Positions 35,999 through 45,653 of a DNA stretch of 64,000 nt are shown here, piece by piece. The notes beneath the pieces were generated by a model, which was not told the DNA's origin, ran no database searches, and was given only the letters and a program-made list of their open reading frames with translations. The DNA is from Pseudoalteromonas sp. MEBiC 03607 (GTDB lineage: Bacteria > Pseudomonadota > Gammaproteobacteria > Enterobacterales > Alteromonadaceae): assembly GCF_004792295.1 (NCBI RefSeq), contig NZ_SRRY01000001.1:1560501-1624500 (forward strand). The letters are read 5' to 3'. The translations under genes were made by a program, and so were the position numbers. The number at the start of each line of letters is the position of its first letter. The stretch's first letter is position 1.

Positions 35999-37333
35999 AT
36001 GAGTACTCACGCAATGACCCTTAGCGATCGCTTAAAACGCTACGAAAAACATATCAAAGCCCCAAAACCAGCTGTTGCTGGTATTTTGACGCGTGTTGTT
36101 GGTTTAACACTCGAAGCGAAAGGGCTCAGAGCGCCGGTTGGCAGTCAATGTAAAATTGAGACGATAAATGGCTTTGTTGATGCAGAAGTGGTTGGCTTTA
36201 ACGACCAAACTTTGTATTTAATGCCCAATGACCATATTTCTGGTGTATTGCCTGGGGCACGAGTGATCCCGCAGATGAATGAAACTGGTTTACCTGTGGG
36301 TATGTGTTTGCTTGGGCGTGTCGTTGATGGTCTTGGTCGTCCACTCGATGGTTTAGGGGCGATTAATGCTGAGCACCATCTTAAATTTGCCCAAAATTCC
36401 ATAAACCCCCTTGCAAGACGTCCAATTAGCCAGCCTATGGATGTAGGTGTACGGGCTATCAACTCTGTTATTACCGTAGGTCAAGGCCAGCGTATGGGGC
36501 TATTTGCAGGCTCTGGTGTTGGTAAGTCAGTGCTACTTGGGATGATGACACGTGGCTCTGAGGCTGATGTGATTGTGGTCGGTTTGGTGGGTGAACGCGG
36601 CCGCGAGGTAAAAGAATTTATTGAAGAGATTTTAGGTGTTGAAGGTCGTAAACGTTCAGTTGTAGTAGCTGCTCCGGCCGATGCTTCACCATTAATGCGT
36701 TTAAAAGGTTGCGAAAGTGCAGTAACCATTGCTGAATATTTTCGTGATCAAGGTCTTAACGTATTGTTGTTACTGGACTCTGTTACCCGTTATGCCATGG
36801 CACAACGTGAAATCGCTTTAGCGGTTGGCGAGCCGCCTGCAACCAAAGGTTACCCGCCTTCAGTATTTGCTAAACTGCCTGCGCTGGTGGAGCGTGCTGG
36901 TAATGGTGGTGAAGGGCAAGGTGCGATTACGGCATTTTTCACCGTGCTCAGTGAGGGCGATGATATGCAAGACCCAATTGCAGACTCTGCCCGTGCTATT
37001 TTAGATGGTCACATTGTTTTATCTCGGGATTTAGCCGACAGTGGTCATTACCCGGCTATTGATATCGAAAAATCAATTTCCCGTGTTATGCCGCAAGTGG
37101 TCTCTGAAGCGCATATGCAACAAGCGCGAGTGCTCAAGCAAGTGTATTCAATGTATCAACAGAATAAAGACATGATTACGTTAGGTGCATATCAAAAAGG
37201 TACCGACCCTATGCTCGACCAAGCAATCAATATGATGCCGCGAGTCAATCAATTCCTTCAGCAAGGCATGAAAGACGTTATTAGTTATGATGATGGTCTG
37301 CAAGGTCTAGCGCAGTTATTAGGACAAGGTTAA
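35999..37333 (+). CDS. fliI: Flagellum-specific export ATPase FliI
   Basis: Hexameric ATPase of the flagellar type III export apparatus, related to the F1 beta subunit. The 444-residue protein has an N-terminal beta-barrel, Walker A in [18 protein letters not shown], the [13 protein letters not shown] motif and Walker [21 protein letters not shown]. Length and motifs are complete. Its stop overlaps the fliJ start (TAATGG). Confidence 0.97.
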   Translation: MSTHAMTLSDRLKRYEKHIKAPKPAVAGILTRVVGLTLEAKGLRAPVGSQCKIETINGFVDAEVVGFNDQTLYLMPNDHISGVLPGARVIPQMNETGLPVGMCLLGRVVDGLGRPLDGLGAINAEHHLKFAQNSINPLARRPISQPMDVGVRAINSVITVGQGQRMGLFAGSGVGKSVLLGMMTRGSEADVIVVGLVGERGREVKEFIEEILGVEGRKRSVVVAAPADASPLMRLKGCESAVTIAEYFRDQGLNVLLLLDSVTRYAMAQREIALAVGEPPATKGYPPSVFAKLPALVERAGNGGEGQGAITAFFTVLSEGDDMQDPIADSARAILDGHIVLSRDLADSGHYPAIDIEKSISRVMPQVVSEAHMQQARVLKQVYSMYQQNKDMITLGAYQKGTDPMLDQAINMMPRVNQFLQQGMKDVISYDDGLQGLAQLLGQG

Positions 37334-37788
37334 TGGCTAAAAGTAAACTTGATTTATTGTTAAAGCTTGAGAGTGATAAAGAAGAGTCTTTACGCATGGA
37401 TTACTTAAAAGCGCAGCAGCACTTACAAAGTAATCAACAAAAACTGCAGGGGCTGAATAACTTTCGCATGGAGTATTCTCAGCAGTTACATTTGAAAGGG
37501 CGCTCAGGTTTGTCTAGTGCTGGGTTTAGCCAATACCATGCTTTTATTGCCAAAATAGAAGAAGCGATTCGCCAGCAAGCAAGCACTGTTAACACTGCAA
37601 AGCAAGTTGTTACGCAGCGCAAAGCCTTGTGGTTAAAACAGCAAGTGAAAGCAAAAGCGGTGGCAAAGTTAATTGAGAAACAAGCTGAAAAGCAAGCGAT
37701 GCTAGTGGCAAAAGCGGAGCAAAAAATGTTGGACGAATTTGCTTCAAATCAGTTTTATCAACGTCAGCTTAAAAACGCACTTCTCTAA
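37333..37788 (+). CDS. fliJ: Flagellar export protein FliJ
   Basis: Coiled-coil stalk protein of the export ATPase, comparable to the F1 gamma subunit. The 151-residue protein is almost entirely helical and rich in Lys, Gln and Ala (LDLLLKLESDKEESLRMDY at the start; QQASTVNTAKQVVTQRKALW in the middle). Sequence conservation is low in this family, so the call depends on size, helicity and position directly after fliI. It overlaps fliI by one base. Confidence 0.9.
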   Translation: MAKSKLDLLLKLESDKEESLRMDYLKAQQHLQSNQQKLQGLNNFRMEYSQQLHLKGRSGLSSAGFSQYHAFIAKIEEAIRQQASTVNTAKQVVTQRKALWLKQQVKAKAVAKLIEKQAEKQAMLVAKAEQKMLDEFASNQFYQRQLKNALL

Positions 37789-37803
37789 AATCCTAATCTT
37801 TTT

Positions 37804-37819
37804 AGGCATGTTAATTGCA
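37804..37819 (+). promoter_or_regulatory. Candidate sigma54 promoter of the fliK operon
   Basis: AGGCATGTTAATTGCA has GG-N10-GC spacing and a perfect TTGCA -12 element; the first -24 base is A in place of T. The start point would be near 37830, about 59 bases before the fliK ATG, in the 100-base gap after fliJ. Confidence 0.62.
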
Positions 37820-37888
37820 TTTACTTAATCAGAAGCATTAATTTTGGCACTTGCGGCGGCAAATTGCCTCTTTCTTTTTAGGTGAATT

Positions 37889-40105
37889 ATGGCGATCAGT
37901 GATATCAATTTGCAGGTTAAAACTGAGCAAGGTACTGGTTTTTCTAGCAAAGAGACGGAGTCTTACGATACAGCTTCAGGGTTGCGCTTTTTAACGTCAT
38001 TAACAGAAGCAAGTGAAGCGGCAAATGCCCAAACAACCTCTCAATCTAAAAATGACAACGAGTATTCTCGTCTTGAAAAAAGTGAACAAGAGTCTGAAGA
38101 GCTGACTGTCGATACAGACTATGACCACGAATCAGCCACAGCAGATGTAAGCGATAGCAAAAAGAATACGAGTGAGACTGTAACAAAAGAGCAAGATGAG
38201 TCACAAACAGACTCAAGCCTAAATGAAGAAAACTCATTACTTTCGCAAATTAATGCAGCCCAAGCGATGAGTACACGGGTTAATAAACTTATTGAAGATA
38301 ATGAGTTAGGCGATGATGTAACTGCTAAAAAGCCAGTCTCTGGTGATTCTGTTACCCCAATAATTCCATCACCAATGAACTCTATGTCTGATGCTGATAA
38401 GTCTGCTGGCAATTCTGATATCAACAATACTGCTGCGAGCGTATTACATAAATCAAAAGTTGCGACAGCTGTCGATAATCAGTTAAAAGCTGGTACTGAA
38501 ATAGCGCAGAAAGATGCAAAAACGTCTGATAGTGATAGCCCATTAATCGATAAAAAACTAACTGTTTCTGCAGCTGATACGCCAAATACAGTGCCGCAAC
38601 AGTCCGAATCAGCTAAAGAGACAAAAGCAAACCTCTCGGAAAAAAATAGCCTTAATAGTCTGTTAAAGGCTACGGGAGAGGCTGATGCTCAAAAACCAAC
38701 ATCAGCACAGCTCGCCGCTCAAAATAACCAAGCTAGTGTCGCCAGTTCTGTGGTTGCAGAAGTCACTAATGCCAAAACTGTTTCCTCTACTGAGCAAAAC
38801 CTTGATTCACCTAAAGTTAACCAAGGGATAGAAAATTCTGTAACAGATAAATCAATTATCAGTTTGTTTGCTAAGGTGCAAAGCGGTGATGGTAAAGCTG
38901 TTAGTGAATTTGCAAAAGGTTTATCACTTACCCACGAGCAGCAACAACAGCTTGAACAACAAATTAATCAGTTAAAGACAGATCACAAGTTAGACTCAAA
39001 AGACGCTGAAACTATTAAAAACTTGCTTACAGAATTGATGAACAAAACTACGCCGTTGCAAGTCACGCAAAATCAAGCCTCACAATTAACGGCTGATGAG
39101 TCGCAAATACAGCAAGATGTTAAGTTATCTGAGCAAAAAACAAGTGACTTTAAATTGCCTGTAGGTGTTGAAAAGCAACTGGCTGCATTGACAAAAGATG
39201 AGCAACAAGCGCTGTTGAACAAGGTTAATGCACAACTACAAACAGTCACAGCTGGTACTAGCCAATTTGAAAAGCTAACAGCAGCTAAGGCTTGGCTTTC
39301 AGAGGCTGTTAACACTACCGAGAAAACAAATCTAACTACGCCAGTTACTACAGCCAATGCAAGCGCGGTAGAAAATAGTAATACAACACCTACGCGAGCT
39401 GAAAAGTTAGCCCTTGCGGTAGGTAACGTAAATAATTCTGAAGAGTCATCAGCTGAGCGAGATATTAAGCTTAATGCTGAACGTTCGCAGGAGGTTAGTA
39501 CCCCGCGAGTTACTCAGTTATTAAATCAGTTAACGTCGCCTGTGGCGACGTCGATTCAGCCAACTGCACATGATATTGCTCAGCATCATCATGAAAATGC
39601 AATAGATGCGCATATTATGCAGACGCAAACAACTCAGCAAGCGCAGAGCAAATCGGTGAGTGTAGATCCTGGGGTTATGCAAGCGATTAATATCATTAAA
39701 AGTGATGCCGCGAAAATGCTTCAGGAACGAGTCAGTGCTTTGTTAAATATTAATAATAAAGAAGCTGAAATCCGTCTTGATCCGCCTGAAATGGGCAGTA
39801 TGCAAATACGTATCCGCAGTGACGCAGAGCAGGCACAAATAAACTTTGTAGTACAAAACCAGCAAGCTAAAGAAGCGCTTGAACAATCTATGCCCCGACT
39901 ACGCGAAATGCTTGCTCAGCAGGGAATAGAGCTAGGTGAAAGTAGTATTCAGCAGGGTAGCCCTGAGCAGCAGCAGGATGGAGAGCCTGGTCAAGGCCAG
40001 TTAGCTGGTAATCAGCACAATGAAGAGCAGCAACAAGAGGTAACAGCACAAAGTGCAGAAACTTCTCGACAACAATCTTCATCATCAATAGATTACTATG
40101 CATAA
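37889..40105 (+). CDS. fliK: Flagellar hook-length control protein FliK
   Basis: Secreted ruler that sets hook length and switches export specificity through FlhB. The 738-residue protein is longer than the enteric form (about 400). The first 590 residues are low-complexity, rich in Ser, Thr, Gln, Lys and Asp, and likely disordered. The C-terminal Flg_hook domain (about 605-705) carries EAEIRLDPPEMGSMQIRIR and IEQ-rich surroundings, with MPRLREMLAQQGIELGESSI at the end. ATG 37889 follows a TTTTTAGGTGAATT site. It begins the second fli transcription unit, with a sigma54 site upstream. Confidence 0.93.
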   Translation: MAISDINLQVKTEQGTGFSSKETESYDTASGLRFLTSLTEASEAANAQTTSQSKNDNEYSRLEKSEQESEELTVDTDYDHESATADVSDSKKNTSETVTKEQDESQTDSSLNEENSLLSQINAAQAMSTRVNKLIEDNELGDDVTAKKPVSGDSVTPIIPSPMNSMSDADKSAGNSDINNTAASVLHKSKVATAVDNQLKAGTEIAQKDAKTSDSDSPLIDKKLTVSAADTPNTVPQQSESAKETKANLSEKNSLNSLLKATGEADAQKPTSAQLAAQNNQASVASSVVAEVTNAKTVSSTEQNLDSPKVNQGIENSVTDKSIISLFAKVQSGDGKAVSEFAKGLSLTHEQQQQLEQQINQLKTDHKLDSKDAETIKNLLTELMNKTTPLQVTQNQASQLTADESQIQQDVKLSEQKTSDFKLPVGVEKQLAALTKDEQQALLNKVNAQLQTVTAGTSQFEKLTAAKAWLSEAVNTTEKTNLTTPVTTANASAVENSNTTPTRAEKLALAVGNVNNSEESSAERDIKLNAERSQEVSTPRVTQLLNQLTSPVATSIQPTAHDIAQHHHENAIDAHIMQTQTTQQAQSKSVSVDPGVMQAINIIKSDAAKMLQERVSALLNINNKEAEIRLDPPEMGSMQIRIRSDAEQAQINFVVQNQQAKEALEQSMPRLREMLAQQGIELGESSIQQGSPEQQQDGEPGQGQLAGNQHNEEQQQEVTAQSAETSRQQSSSSIDYYA

Positions 40106-40180
40106 GTCCTGCTATTATAAGAAATAAAATAGTTACAATGAGTATATTTCCTAACTGTTGTAACGCTTAAGGAAGTGACA

Positions 40181-40702
40181 ATGGCCGAAGAAGCAAATTT
40201 AGAAATAGAAGATACAGGTAAAGGTAAAAAGAAGCTCATAATTATCATTGCTGCGGTCGTTGTGATAGTGGCTGCTGCAGCAGGCTACTTTTTATTTATG
40301 GGTGGTGAAGAACCAGTAGAAAGTCTTGCCGACGAAACAACGGCAGCAGAAGCCGCGGCACCTTCAAGTTCTGCTGAAATTGGCTCTGCTTTGTATGTTG
40401 CTATGCCTCGTCCTTTTGTTTTCAATGTACCGGGCGCTAGTCGTGACCGTATTGTGCAAATTAAAGTGCAGCTACTTGTTCGCGGTGAAGTGAACGAAGA
40501 AACTGCCAAAAAGCATATTCCACTCATTGAAAGTACCTTATTAAGCGTACTGTCAACAACGACAGCGGATGAGCTAGGTACCAGTGAAGGTAAAGAGTCT
40601 GTTCGTGTTGCAGCACTTGAAAAAGTGCAATCTGCTTTAAATGATGTGGAAGGCAGCAAAGTGATCGAGCGGGTACTGTTTACCGGCTTTGTGATGCAAT
40701 AA
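40181..40702 (+). CDS. fliL: Flagellar basal body-associated protein FliL
   Basis: Inner-membrane protein that surrounds and supports the stator units. It has about 173 residues from ATG 40181, chosen over GTG 40175 because the AAGGA site is better spaced. There is a basic cytoplasmic N-terminus, one transmembrane segment (LIIIIAAVVVIVAAAAGYFL, residues about 18-37) and a periplasmic FliL domain with VFNVPGASRDRIVQIKVQLL. It lies ten bases before fliM. Confidence 0.93.
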   Translation: MAEEANLEIEDTGKGKKKLIIIIAAVVVIVAAAAGYFLFMGGEEPVESLADETTAAEAAAPSSSAEIGSALYVAMPRPFVFNVPGASRDRIVQIKVQLLVRGEVNEETAKKHIPLIESTLLSVLSTTTADELGTSEGKESVRVAALEKVQSALNDVEGSKVIERVLFTGFVMQ

Positions 40703-40711
40703 GGGGTCAGC

Positions 40712-41803
40712 GTGAGCGATTTATTATCTCAAGACGAAATTGATGCGCTCTTACATGGTGTTGATGAAGTCGATGAGGAAGATATTCACGAAGGTGATGA
40801 CTTAGACAGTAATACACTGCAATATGATTTTTCTTCACAAGATCGTATCGTACGTGGTCGAATGCCGACGCTGGAAATCGTGAATGAACGTTTTGCGCGT
40901 CACATGCGTATTAGCTTATTCAATATGATGCGCCGCACCGCTGAAGTCTCGATTAACGGCGTACAAATGATCAAATTCGGTGAATATATTCATACCTTAT
41001 TTGTTCCTACAAGCTTGAATATGGTGCGTTTTCGTCCGCTAAAAGGCACAGGGCTTATCACCATGGAAGCACGCTTGGTGTTTATTTTGGTTGATAACTT
41101 CTTTGGTGGTGATGGTCGTTACCATGCCAAAATTGAAGGCCGCGAATTTACCCCAACAGAACGCCGTATCGTGCAAATGCTGCTAAAAATTATCTTCGAA
41201 GATTATAAAGAAGCATGGGCGCCGGTAATGGATGTGTCGTTTGAGTATTTAGACTCAGAAGTAAACCCAGCCATGGCCAATATCGTTAGCCCAACAGAAG
41301 TGGTTGTTATCAGTTCATTTCACATTGAACTTGATGGTGGTGGTGGTGATTTTCACATCGCCTTGCCTTACTCAATGCTTGAACCTATCCGTGAATTACT
41401 TGATGCCGGTGTGCAATCAGATACAGAAGATACTGATTTACGCTGGAGTAAAGCACTGCGCGACGAAATTATGGATGTTGAGGTTGACTTATCAACACAG
41501 CTTCTCGAAATAGATTTAACGCTACAGCAGATTATGGAGCTTAAAGCGGGTGATATTATTCCGGTTGAAATGCCAGAGCATATCACTGTGTTTGTTGAAG
41601 AGTTACCGACATTTAGAGCAAAAATGGGCCGCTCTAGAGATAATGTTGCTCTACAAATTAGCGAAAAAATTAAACGCCCTGAATCAGTTAAGTCTGAGCT
41701 TCATGTGTTCACAAAAGGTGGCAAAAAACTGGATTCAGATGCAGAATTAGCAGAACTAGAAGAAGATCTACACCTTTCTGATGGTGTCGATTTAGACTGG
41801 TAG
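40712..41803 (+). CDS. fliM: Flagellar motor switch protein FliM
   Basis: C-ring protein that binds phosphorylated CheY and controls rotation sense. The 363-residue protein has the N-terminal CheY-P-binding peptide LLSQDEIDALLHGVDE. The middle CheC-like domain includes LRISLFNMMRR-type sequence (here MRISLFNMMRRTAEVSING) and LVFILVDNFFGGDG. The C-terminal SpoA domain has LKAGDIIPVEMPEHITVFVE. The start codon is GTG with AAGGGG upstream. Normal length. Confidence 0.97.
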   Translation: MSDLLSQDEIDALLHGVDEVDEEDIHEGDDLDSNTLQYDFSSQDRIVRGRMPTLEIVNERFARHMRISLFNMMRRTAEVSINGVQMIKFGEYIHTLFVPTSLNMVRFRPLKGTGLITMEARLVFILVDNFFGGDGRYHAKIEGREFTPTERRIVQMLLKIIFEDYKEAWAPVMDVSFEYLDSEVNPAMANIVSPTEVVVISSFHIELDGGGGDFHIALPYSMLEPIRELLDAGVQSDTEDTDLRWSKALRDEIMDVEVDLSTQLLEIDLTLQQIMELKAGDIIPVEMPEHITVFVEELPTFRAKMGRSRDNVALQISEKIKRPESVKSELHVFTKGGKKLDSDAELAELEEDLHLSDGVDLDW

Positions 41804-41825
41804 TCGATTTATAAGGTTAAATATA

Positions 41826-42227
41826 ATGAGTGATGATCAAGATACAATGGACGAATGGGCTGCGGCCTTAGCCGAAGCTGAGGAAGCCGAAAATGCCACA
41901 AGTGATGCTTCTGTGGCAGAGCTTGATGAATTAAAAGATGAAAGGCATGAGCTCTCAAGTGACGAAAAACGAAAGCTTGATACCATCTTAGACATTCCGG
42001 TGACTATTTCGATGGAGGTCGGTCGTTCAAAAATCAATATTCGTAACTTATTGCAATTAAACCAAGGTTCTGTGGTTGAACTTGATCGGGTTGCAGGTGA
42101 ACCGCTTGATGTGTTGGTTAATGGTACGCTAATTGCGCATGGTGAAGTGGTCGTTGTAAACGACAAGTTTGGTATTCGCTTAACGGATGTGATTAGCCAA
42201 GTAGAGCGTATTAAAAAGTTACGATGA
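41826..42227 (+). CDS. fliN: Flagellar motor switch protein FliN
   Basis: C-ring component that forms the lower ring with FliM and binds FliH. The 133-residue protein has an acidic N-terminal extension (about 1-50) and a SpoA domain at the C-terminus: ILDIPVTISMEVGRSKINIR, LLQLNQGSVVELDRVAGEPL, DVLVNGTLIAHGEVVVVNDK. It overlaps fliO by four bases. Confidence 0.97.
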   Translation: MSDDQDTMDEWAAALAEAEEAENATSDASVAELDELKDERHELSSDEKRKLDTILDIPVTISMEVGRSKINIRNLLQLNQGSVVELDRVAGEPLDVLVNGTLIAHGEVVVVNDKFGIRLTDVISQVERIKKLR

Positions 42228-42607
42228 ACGCACTTATCGCTTTATCGAGTGCGTCGAGCACTGTGTTTCCAACGGCATCACCGACGGCAGATCTTCTGTC
42301 TATGGTGATGTCTTTGCTTTTGGTGTTGGTTGTTATTATTGGATTAGCCTTTTTTGTAAAAAAGCTTAATCCGAATCTCGCTAACAGTGATGAGTTTAAA
42401 GTTGTCCGAAGTTTACCGTTAGGCTCACGTGAGCGATTAATGGTGATTGAAATAGATAACGCTCAACACTTAATTGGTGTGACACCTCACAGTATTAATT
42501 ACTTACATAAGCTTGAAACACCCTTAAAAGAAAAAGAATTGCCAGAACTAGCAAAACGATTTGGCAAACTATTAAACCCACAATCACCTTCTAATAAAAA
42601 GAATTAA
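42224..42607 (+). CDS. fliO: Flagellar biosynthesis protein FliO
   Basis: Membrane-anchored assembly factor for the FliP pore. The 127-residue protein has one transmembrane segment ([20 protein letters not shown], residues about 25-45) followed by a basic cytoplasmic domain with [19 protein letters not shown] and [17 protein letters not shown], typical of FliO. It sits between fliN and fliP as expected. Confidence 0.93.
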   Translation: MNALIALSSASSTVFPTASPTADLLSMVMSLLLVLVVIIGLAFFVKKLNPNLANSDEFKVVRSLPLGSRERLMVIEIDNAQHLIGVTPHSINYLHKLETPLKEKELPELAKRFGKLLNPQSPSNKKN

Positions 42608-42611
42608 CGCT

Positions 42612-43352
42612 ATGATCAAGTGGCTCGTTATTTTAGCAAGTGTGTTGTTTTTACCTTCCGTCAATGCAGAAGGTGTCGAAGCGCTCACTATCACCACTAA
42701 CCCTGATGGCTCGCAAGATTACTCGGTAACGCTGCAAGTGTTAGCGATCATGACTGCGCTGAGCTTCATTCCTGCCGCAGTCATCATGATGACCTCATTT
42801 ACACGTATCATAGTTGTACTTGCTATTTTGCGTCAGGCTATTGGTTTACAACAAACTCCATCGAATCAGATATTGCTTGGTATGTCATTGTTCTTAAGTA
42901 TTTTTATAATGGCTCCTATCTACCAGCAGGTAAACGAACGTGCAATTGAGCCTTATTTAAATGAACAGGTTACTTCTACACAAGCATTGGAGCTTGCAAA
43001 AGAGCCAATGAAAGCTTTTATGCTCTCGCAAGTTCGCATAAAAGATTTAGAAACCTTCGCAAAAATTGCCGGCTACGATAAATTAGATTCACCAGAAGAT
43101 ACTCCGCTAATTGTTTTAATTCCTGCGTTTGTTACCAGCGAATTGCAAACGGCCTTTATCATTGGTTTTATGTTCTTCATCCCGTTTTTGATAGTTGATT
43201 TAGTTGTCGCCTCGGTATTAATGGCCATGGGTATGATGATGCTCTCACCTATGATTGTGTCCTTACCCTTTAAGATTATGCTGTTTGTGCTAGTAGATGG
43301 TTGGAGCCTTGTGATGGGCACATTGGCGAAGAGCTTTGGGCTTGGGGTGTAG
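42612..43352 (+). CDS. fliP: Flagellar export gate protein FliP
   Basis: Pore-forming subunit of the flagellar type III export gate. The 246-residue protein has a cleavable signal peptide ([21 protein letters not shown]) and four further membrane segments. The conserved signatures are [20 protein letters not shown] and [20 protein letters not shown]. The C-terminal membrane hairpin ends [18 protein letters not shown]. Confidence 0.97.
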   Translation: MIKWLVILASVLFLPSVNAEGVEALTITTNPDGSQDYSVTLQVLAIMTALSFIPAAVIMMTSFTRIIVVLAILRQAIGLQQTPSNQILLGMSLFLSIFIMAPIYQQVNERAIEPYLNEQVTSTQALELAKEPMKAFMLSQVRIKDLETFAKIAGYDKLDSPEDTPLIVLIPAFVTSELQTAFIIGFMFFIPFLIVDLVVASVLMAMGMMMLSPMIVSLPFKIMLFVLVDGWSLVMGTLAKSFGLGV

Positions 43353-43392
43353 CCATGCAATTACAAGCACATAATTAGGTAGGAGAGACAAA

Positions 43393-43662
43393 ATGGAACC
43401 AGAAATTTTTGTCGATATACTCAGTGACGCGCTGTTTTTAGTCATAAAGTTAGTGTCAGCAATCGTGGTGCCAGGCTTATTAGTTGGTCTTGTAGTGGCA
43501 GTTTTCCAAGCGGCAACATCAATCAATGAGCAAACCTTAAGCTTCTTACCGCGTTTGTTAATTACCATAAGTGCACTTATTATCGGGGGCCATTGGTTTA
43601 CTCAAGAGCTTATGGATTACTTTACGCGTTTAGTGATGTCGATACCGGAGATTGCAGGCTAA
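43393..43662 (+). CDS. fliQ: Flagellar export gate protein FliQ
   Basis: Small export-gate subunit of 89 residues with two membrane helices: ALFLVIKLVSAIVVPGLLVG and LLITISALIIGGHWFTQEL. The connecting loop holds the family motif FQAATSINEQTLSFLP. It is separated by 40 bases from fliP and is followed directly by fliR with no intervening base. Confidence 0.96.
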   Translation: MEPEIFVDILSDALFLVIKLVSAIVVPGLLVGLVVAVFQAATSINEQTLSFLPRLLITISALIIGGHWFTQELMDYFTRLVMSIPEIAG

Positions 43663-44442
43663 ATGGAGTTTCCATTTGCAGTCATAATTCAATGGCTCAG
43701 TGATTTTCTACTGCCGTTGGTCCGCATAAGCTCAATGATCATGATTATGGCTGGTCTTGGCGCGAAAAACGTTCCCACACGAATTAAACTAGGTTTAGCT
43801 ATTGTAGTAACGTTTGTTGCTGTACCTATGTTGCCGCAGGCAAGCTTTAATAATCTTTTCTCATTTGAAATGATATTAGTCGTGATACAGCAAATGCTGA
43901 TTGGTGTTGCGATTGGCTTTGCTTCAGTCTTACTGCTCAATACCTTTGTTCTTGCCGGACAAATACTAGCAATGCAAACCGGTCTTGGTTTTGCGTCGGT
44001 CGTTGACCCGTCAAACGGTATGAATGTTCCAGCAGTGGGCCAGTTTTATCTCATTTTGGCTACTTTGCTGTTCTTTGTGTTTAACGGTCATTTGATGATG
44101 ATTCAAATGGTTATTCATAGCTTTGAGGTATTGCCAATCGATGGTAATTGGTGGGCGGTGGATCATTACTGGGATATCGTTACTTGGGGCGGTTGGATGT
44201 TTACCACAGCCTTAGTACTTGCCTTGGCACCACTAACAGCTATGCTGGTTATTAACATGTCGTTTGGTGTAATGACCCGTGCAGCGCCGCAACTTAATAT
44301 CTTTTCCATAGGTTTCCCGTTTACTCTTGTTGCTGGGCTTGTGATTATTTGGGCAACGCTTGGTAACTTTATGACTCAGTTTGAGTTTCAGTGGTTAAAA
44401 ATGGTTGAGTTAATGTGCAGCCTTGTTGGTTGTACACCTTAG
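43663..44442 (+). CDS. fliR: Flagellar export gate protein FliR
   Basis: Export-gate subunit that completes the FliPQR pore. The 259-residue polytopic protein has about six membrane segments and the family stretch LAGQILAMQTGLGFASVVDP near residue 91. ATG 43663 abuts the fliQ stop. It precedes flhB by nine bases, and FlhB wraps this pore. Confidence 0.96.
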   Translation: MEFPFAVIIQWLSDFLLPLVRISSMIMIMAGLGAKNVPTRIKLGLAIVVTFVAVPMLPQASFNNLFSFEMILVVIQQMLIGVAIGFASVLLLNTFVLAGQILAMQTGLGFASVVDPSNGMNVPAVGQFYLILATLLFFVFNGHLMMIQMVIHSFEVLPIDGNWWAVDHYWDIVTWGGWMFTTALVLALAPLTAMLVINMSFGVMTRAAPQLNIFSIGFPFTLVAGLVIIWATLGNFMTQFEFQWLKMVELMCSLVGCTP

Positions 44443-44451
44443 GAGCGAGCC

Positions 44452-45582
44452 ATGGCTGAAGATTCAGGTCAAGAAAAAACCGAAGAACCCACCGGGAAAA
44501 AAATAGAAGATGCCAAGAAAAAAGGCCAAGTAGCGCGCTCAAAAGAGCTCGGCACTATGTTTGTACTTATTTTCTCAGCAATTTCGTTACTAATTTATGG
44601 TCCTGAAATCGGCAAAGGTTTGTACAACATTATGGGCCGATTATTGAGCCTGAACCGCAATGAAACCTACGACACCACTAAAATGTTCTCTGTGTGGGGA
44701 ATTGTTGCTGATGCGTTGATTTTCCCTATGGCGATGTTCGTTTTTATCATTGTCATTGCTGGTTTTATAGGAAATACCTTGCTAGGCGGATTTAATTTTA
44801 GCTGGGAAGCCGCAGCACCAAAAGCGAGTAAAATGTCGCCTGCAAAAGGTATTAAACGTATGCTTGGCCCTCAAGCTGGCGTAGAGCTTGTTAAATCCAT
44901 TTTGAAGTTTGCAGTGGTTGCAGGCTTTGCGGTGTTTTTAATTAATACCTTTTTTGATGAAATACTTCATTTGAGCCAAGAAAGCGCACCCAGTAATTTT
45001 ATTCATGCGCTTGAGATCCTCTCTTGGATGTTTTTAGGATTGACCTGCACGTTGATAATCATCGCAGCGATTGATGCTCCATATCAAAGCCACAAGCATC
45101 ATAAAGAGCTGAAGATGACCCTACAAGAAGTAAAAGACGAATACAAAAACTCAGAGGGTGACCCACAAATTAAAGCGCGTATTCGCCGTACGCAGCGTGA
45201 AATGTCGCAAAGGCGCATGATGCAAGATGTCCCCGATGCCGATGTTATTGTTACCAACCCGACTCATTACTCTGTGGCGCTAAAATATGATACAGCCAAA
45301 GCGGGTGCGCCTATTGTGCTTGCTAAAGGGGTTGATGAACTTGCTATGCAAATTCGTAAGGTTGGTAAAGGAAACGATGTGCCTATTGTTGAGTCTCCAA
45401 TGCTTACTCGTGCGCTTTATCACACCACCGATGTGGGCCAGCAAATTCCGGATCAGCTGTTCACTGCAGTTGCTCAGGTTCTCGCTTATGTATTCCAGTT
45501 AAAACGCTTCCAAAAAGGGCGTGGTAAACGGCCTGTTCCACTCGACAAAAAGTTACCGATTCCAGATGGTTACAAATATTAA
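44452..45582 (+). CDS. flhB: Flagellar export switch protein FlhB
   Basis: Export-gate protein that switches substrate class after autocleavage. The 376-residue protein has an N-terminal EKTEEPTGKKIEDAKKKGQV signature and four membrane segments (about 30-210). The cytoplasmic domain carries the intact autocleavage site NPTH in DVIVTNPTHYSVALKYD (near residue 270). C-terminal PLDKKLPIPDGYKY is typical of longer FlhB. All expected elements are present. Confidence 0.97.
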   Translation: MAEDSGQEKTEEPTGKKIEDAKKKGQVARSKELGTMFVLIFSAISLLIYGPEIGKGLYNIMGRLLSLNRNETYDTTKMFSVWGIVADALIFPMAMFVFIIVIAGFIGNTLLGGFNFSWEAAAPKASKMSPAKGIKRMLGPQAGVELVKSILKFAVVAGFAVFLINTFFDEILHLSQESAPSNFIHALEILSWMFLGLTCTLIIIAAIDAPYQSHKHHKELKMTLQEVKDEYKNSEGDPQIKARIRRTQREMSQRRMMQDVPDADVIVTNPTHYSVALKYDTAKAGAPIVLAKGVDELAMQIRKVGKGNDVPIVESPMLTRALYHTTDVGQQIPDQLFTAVAQVLAYVFQLKRFQKGRGKRPVPLDKKLPIPDGYKY

Positions 45583-45599
45583 TTCCTAGCCTTATAACT

Positions 45600-45615
45600 T
45601 GGAATAGTTATTGCA
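45600..45615 (+). promoter_or_regulatory. Candidate sigma54 promoter of the flhA operon
   Basis: TGGAATAGTTATTGCA: GG-N10-GC spacing with a perfect TTGCA at -12. Transcription would start near 45626, 28 bases before the flhA ATG. It would drive flhA-flhF-flhG-fliA and the che genes. Confidence 0.65.
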
Positions 45616-45653
45616 AATTCCGTGTAGTGTCAATTTTTTGAAATTGTTGAATT

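Noticed and set aside
37845..37860. TGGCACTTGCGGCGGC before fliK as a second sigma54 promoter
   Set aside because: The -24 half is perfect but GC is eleven bases from GG and the -12 box is poor. The site at 37804-37819 has correct spacing and a perfect TTGCA.
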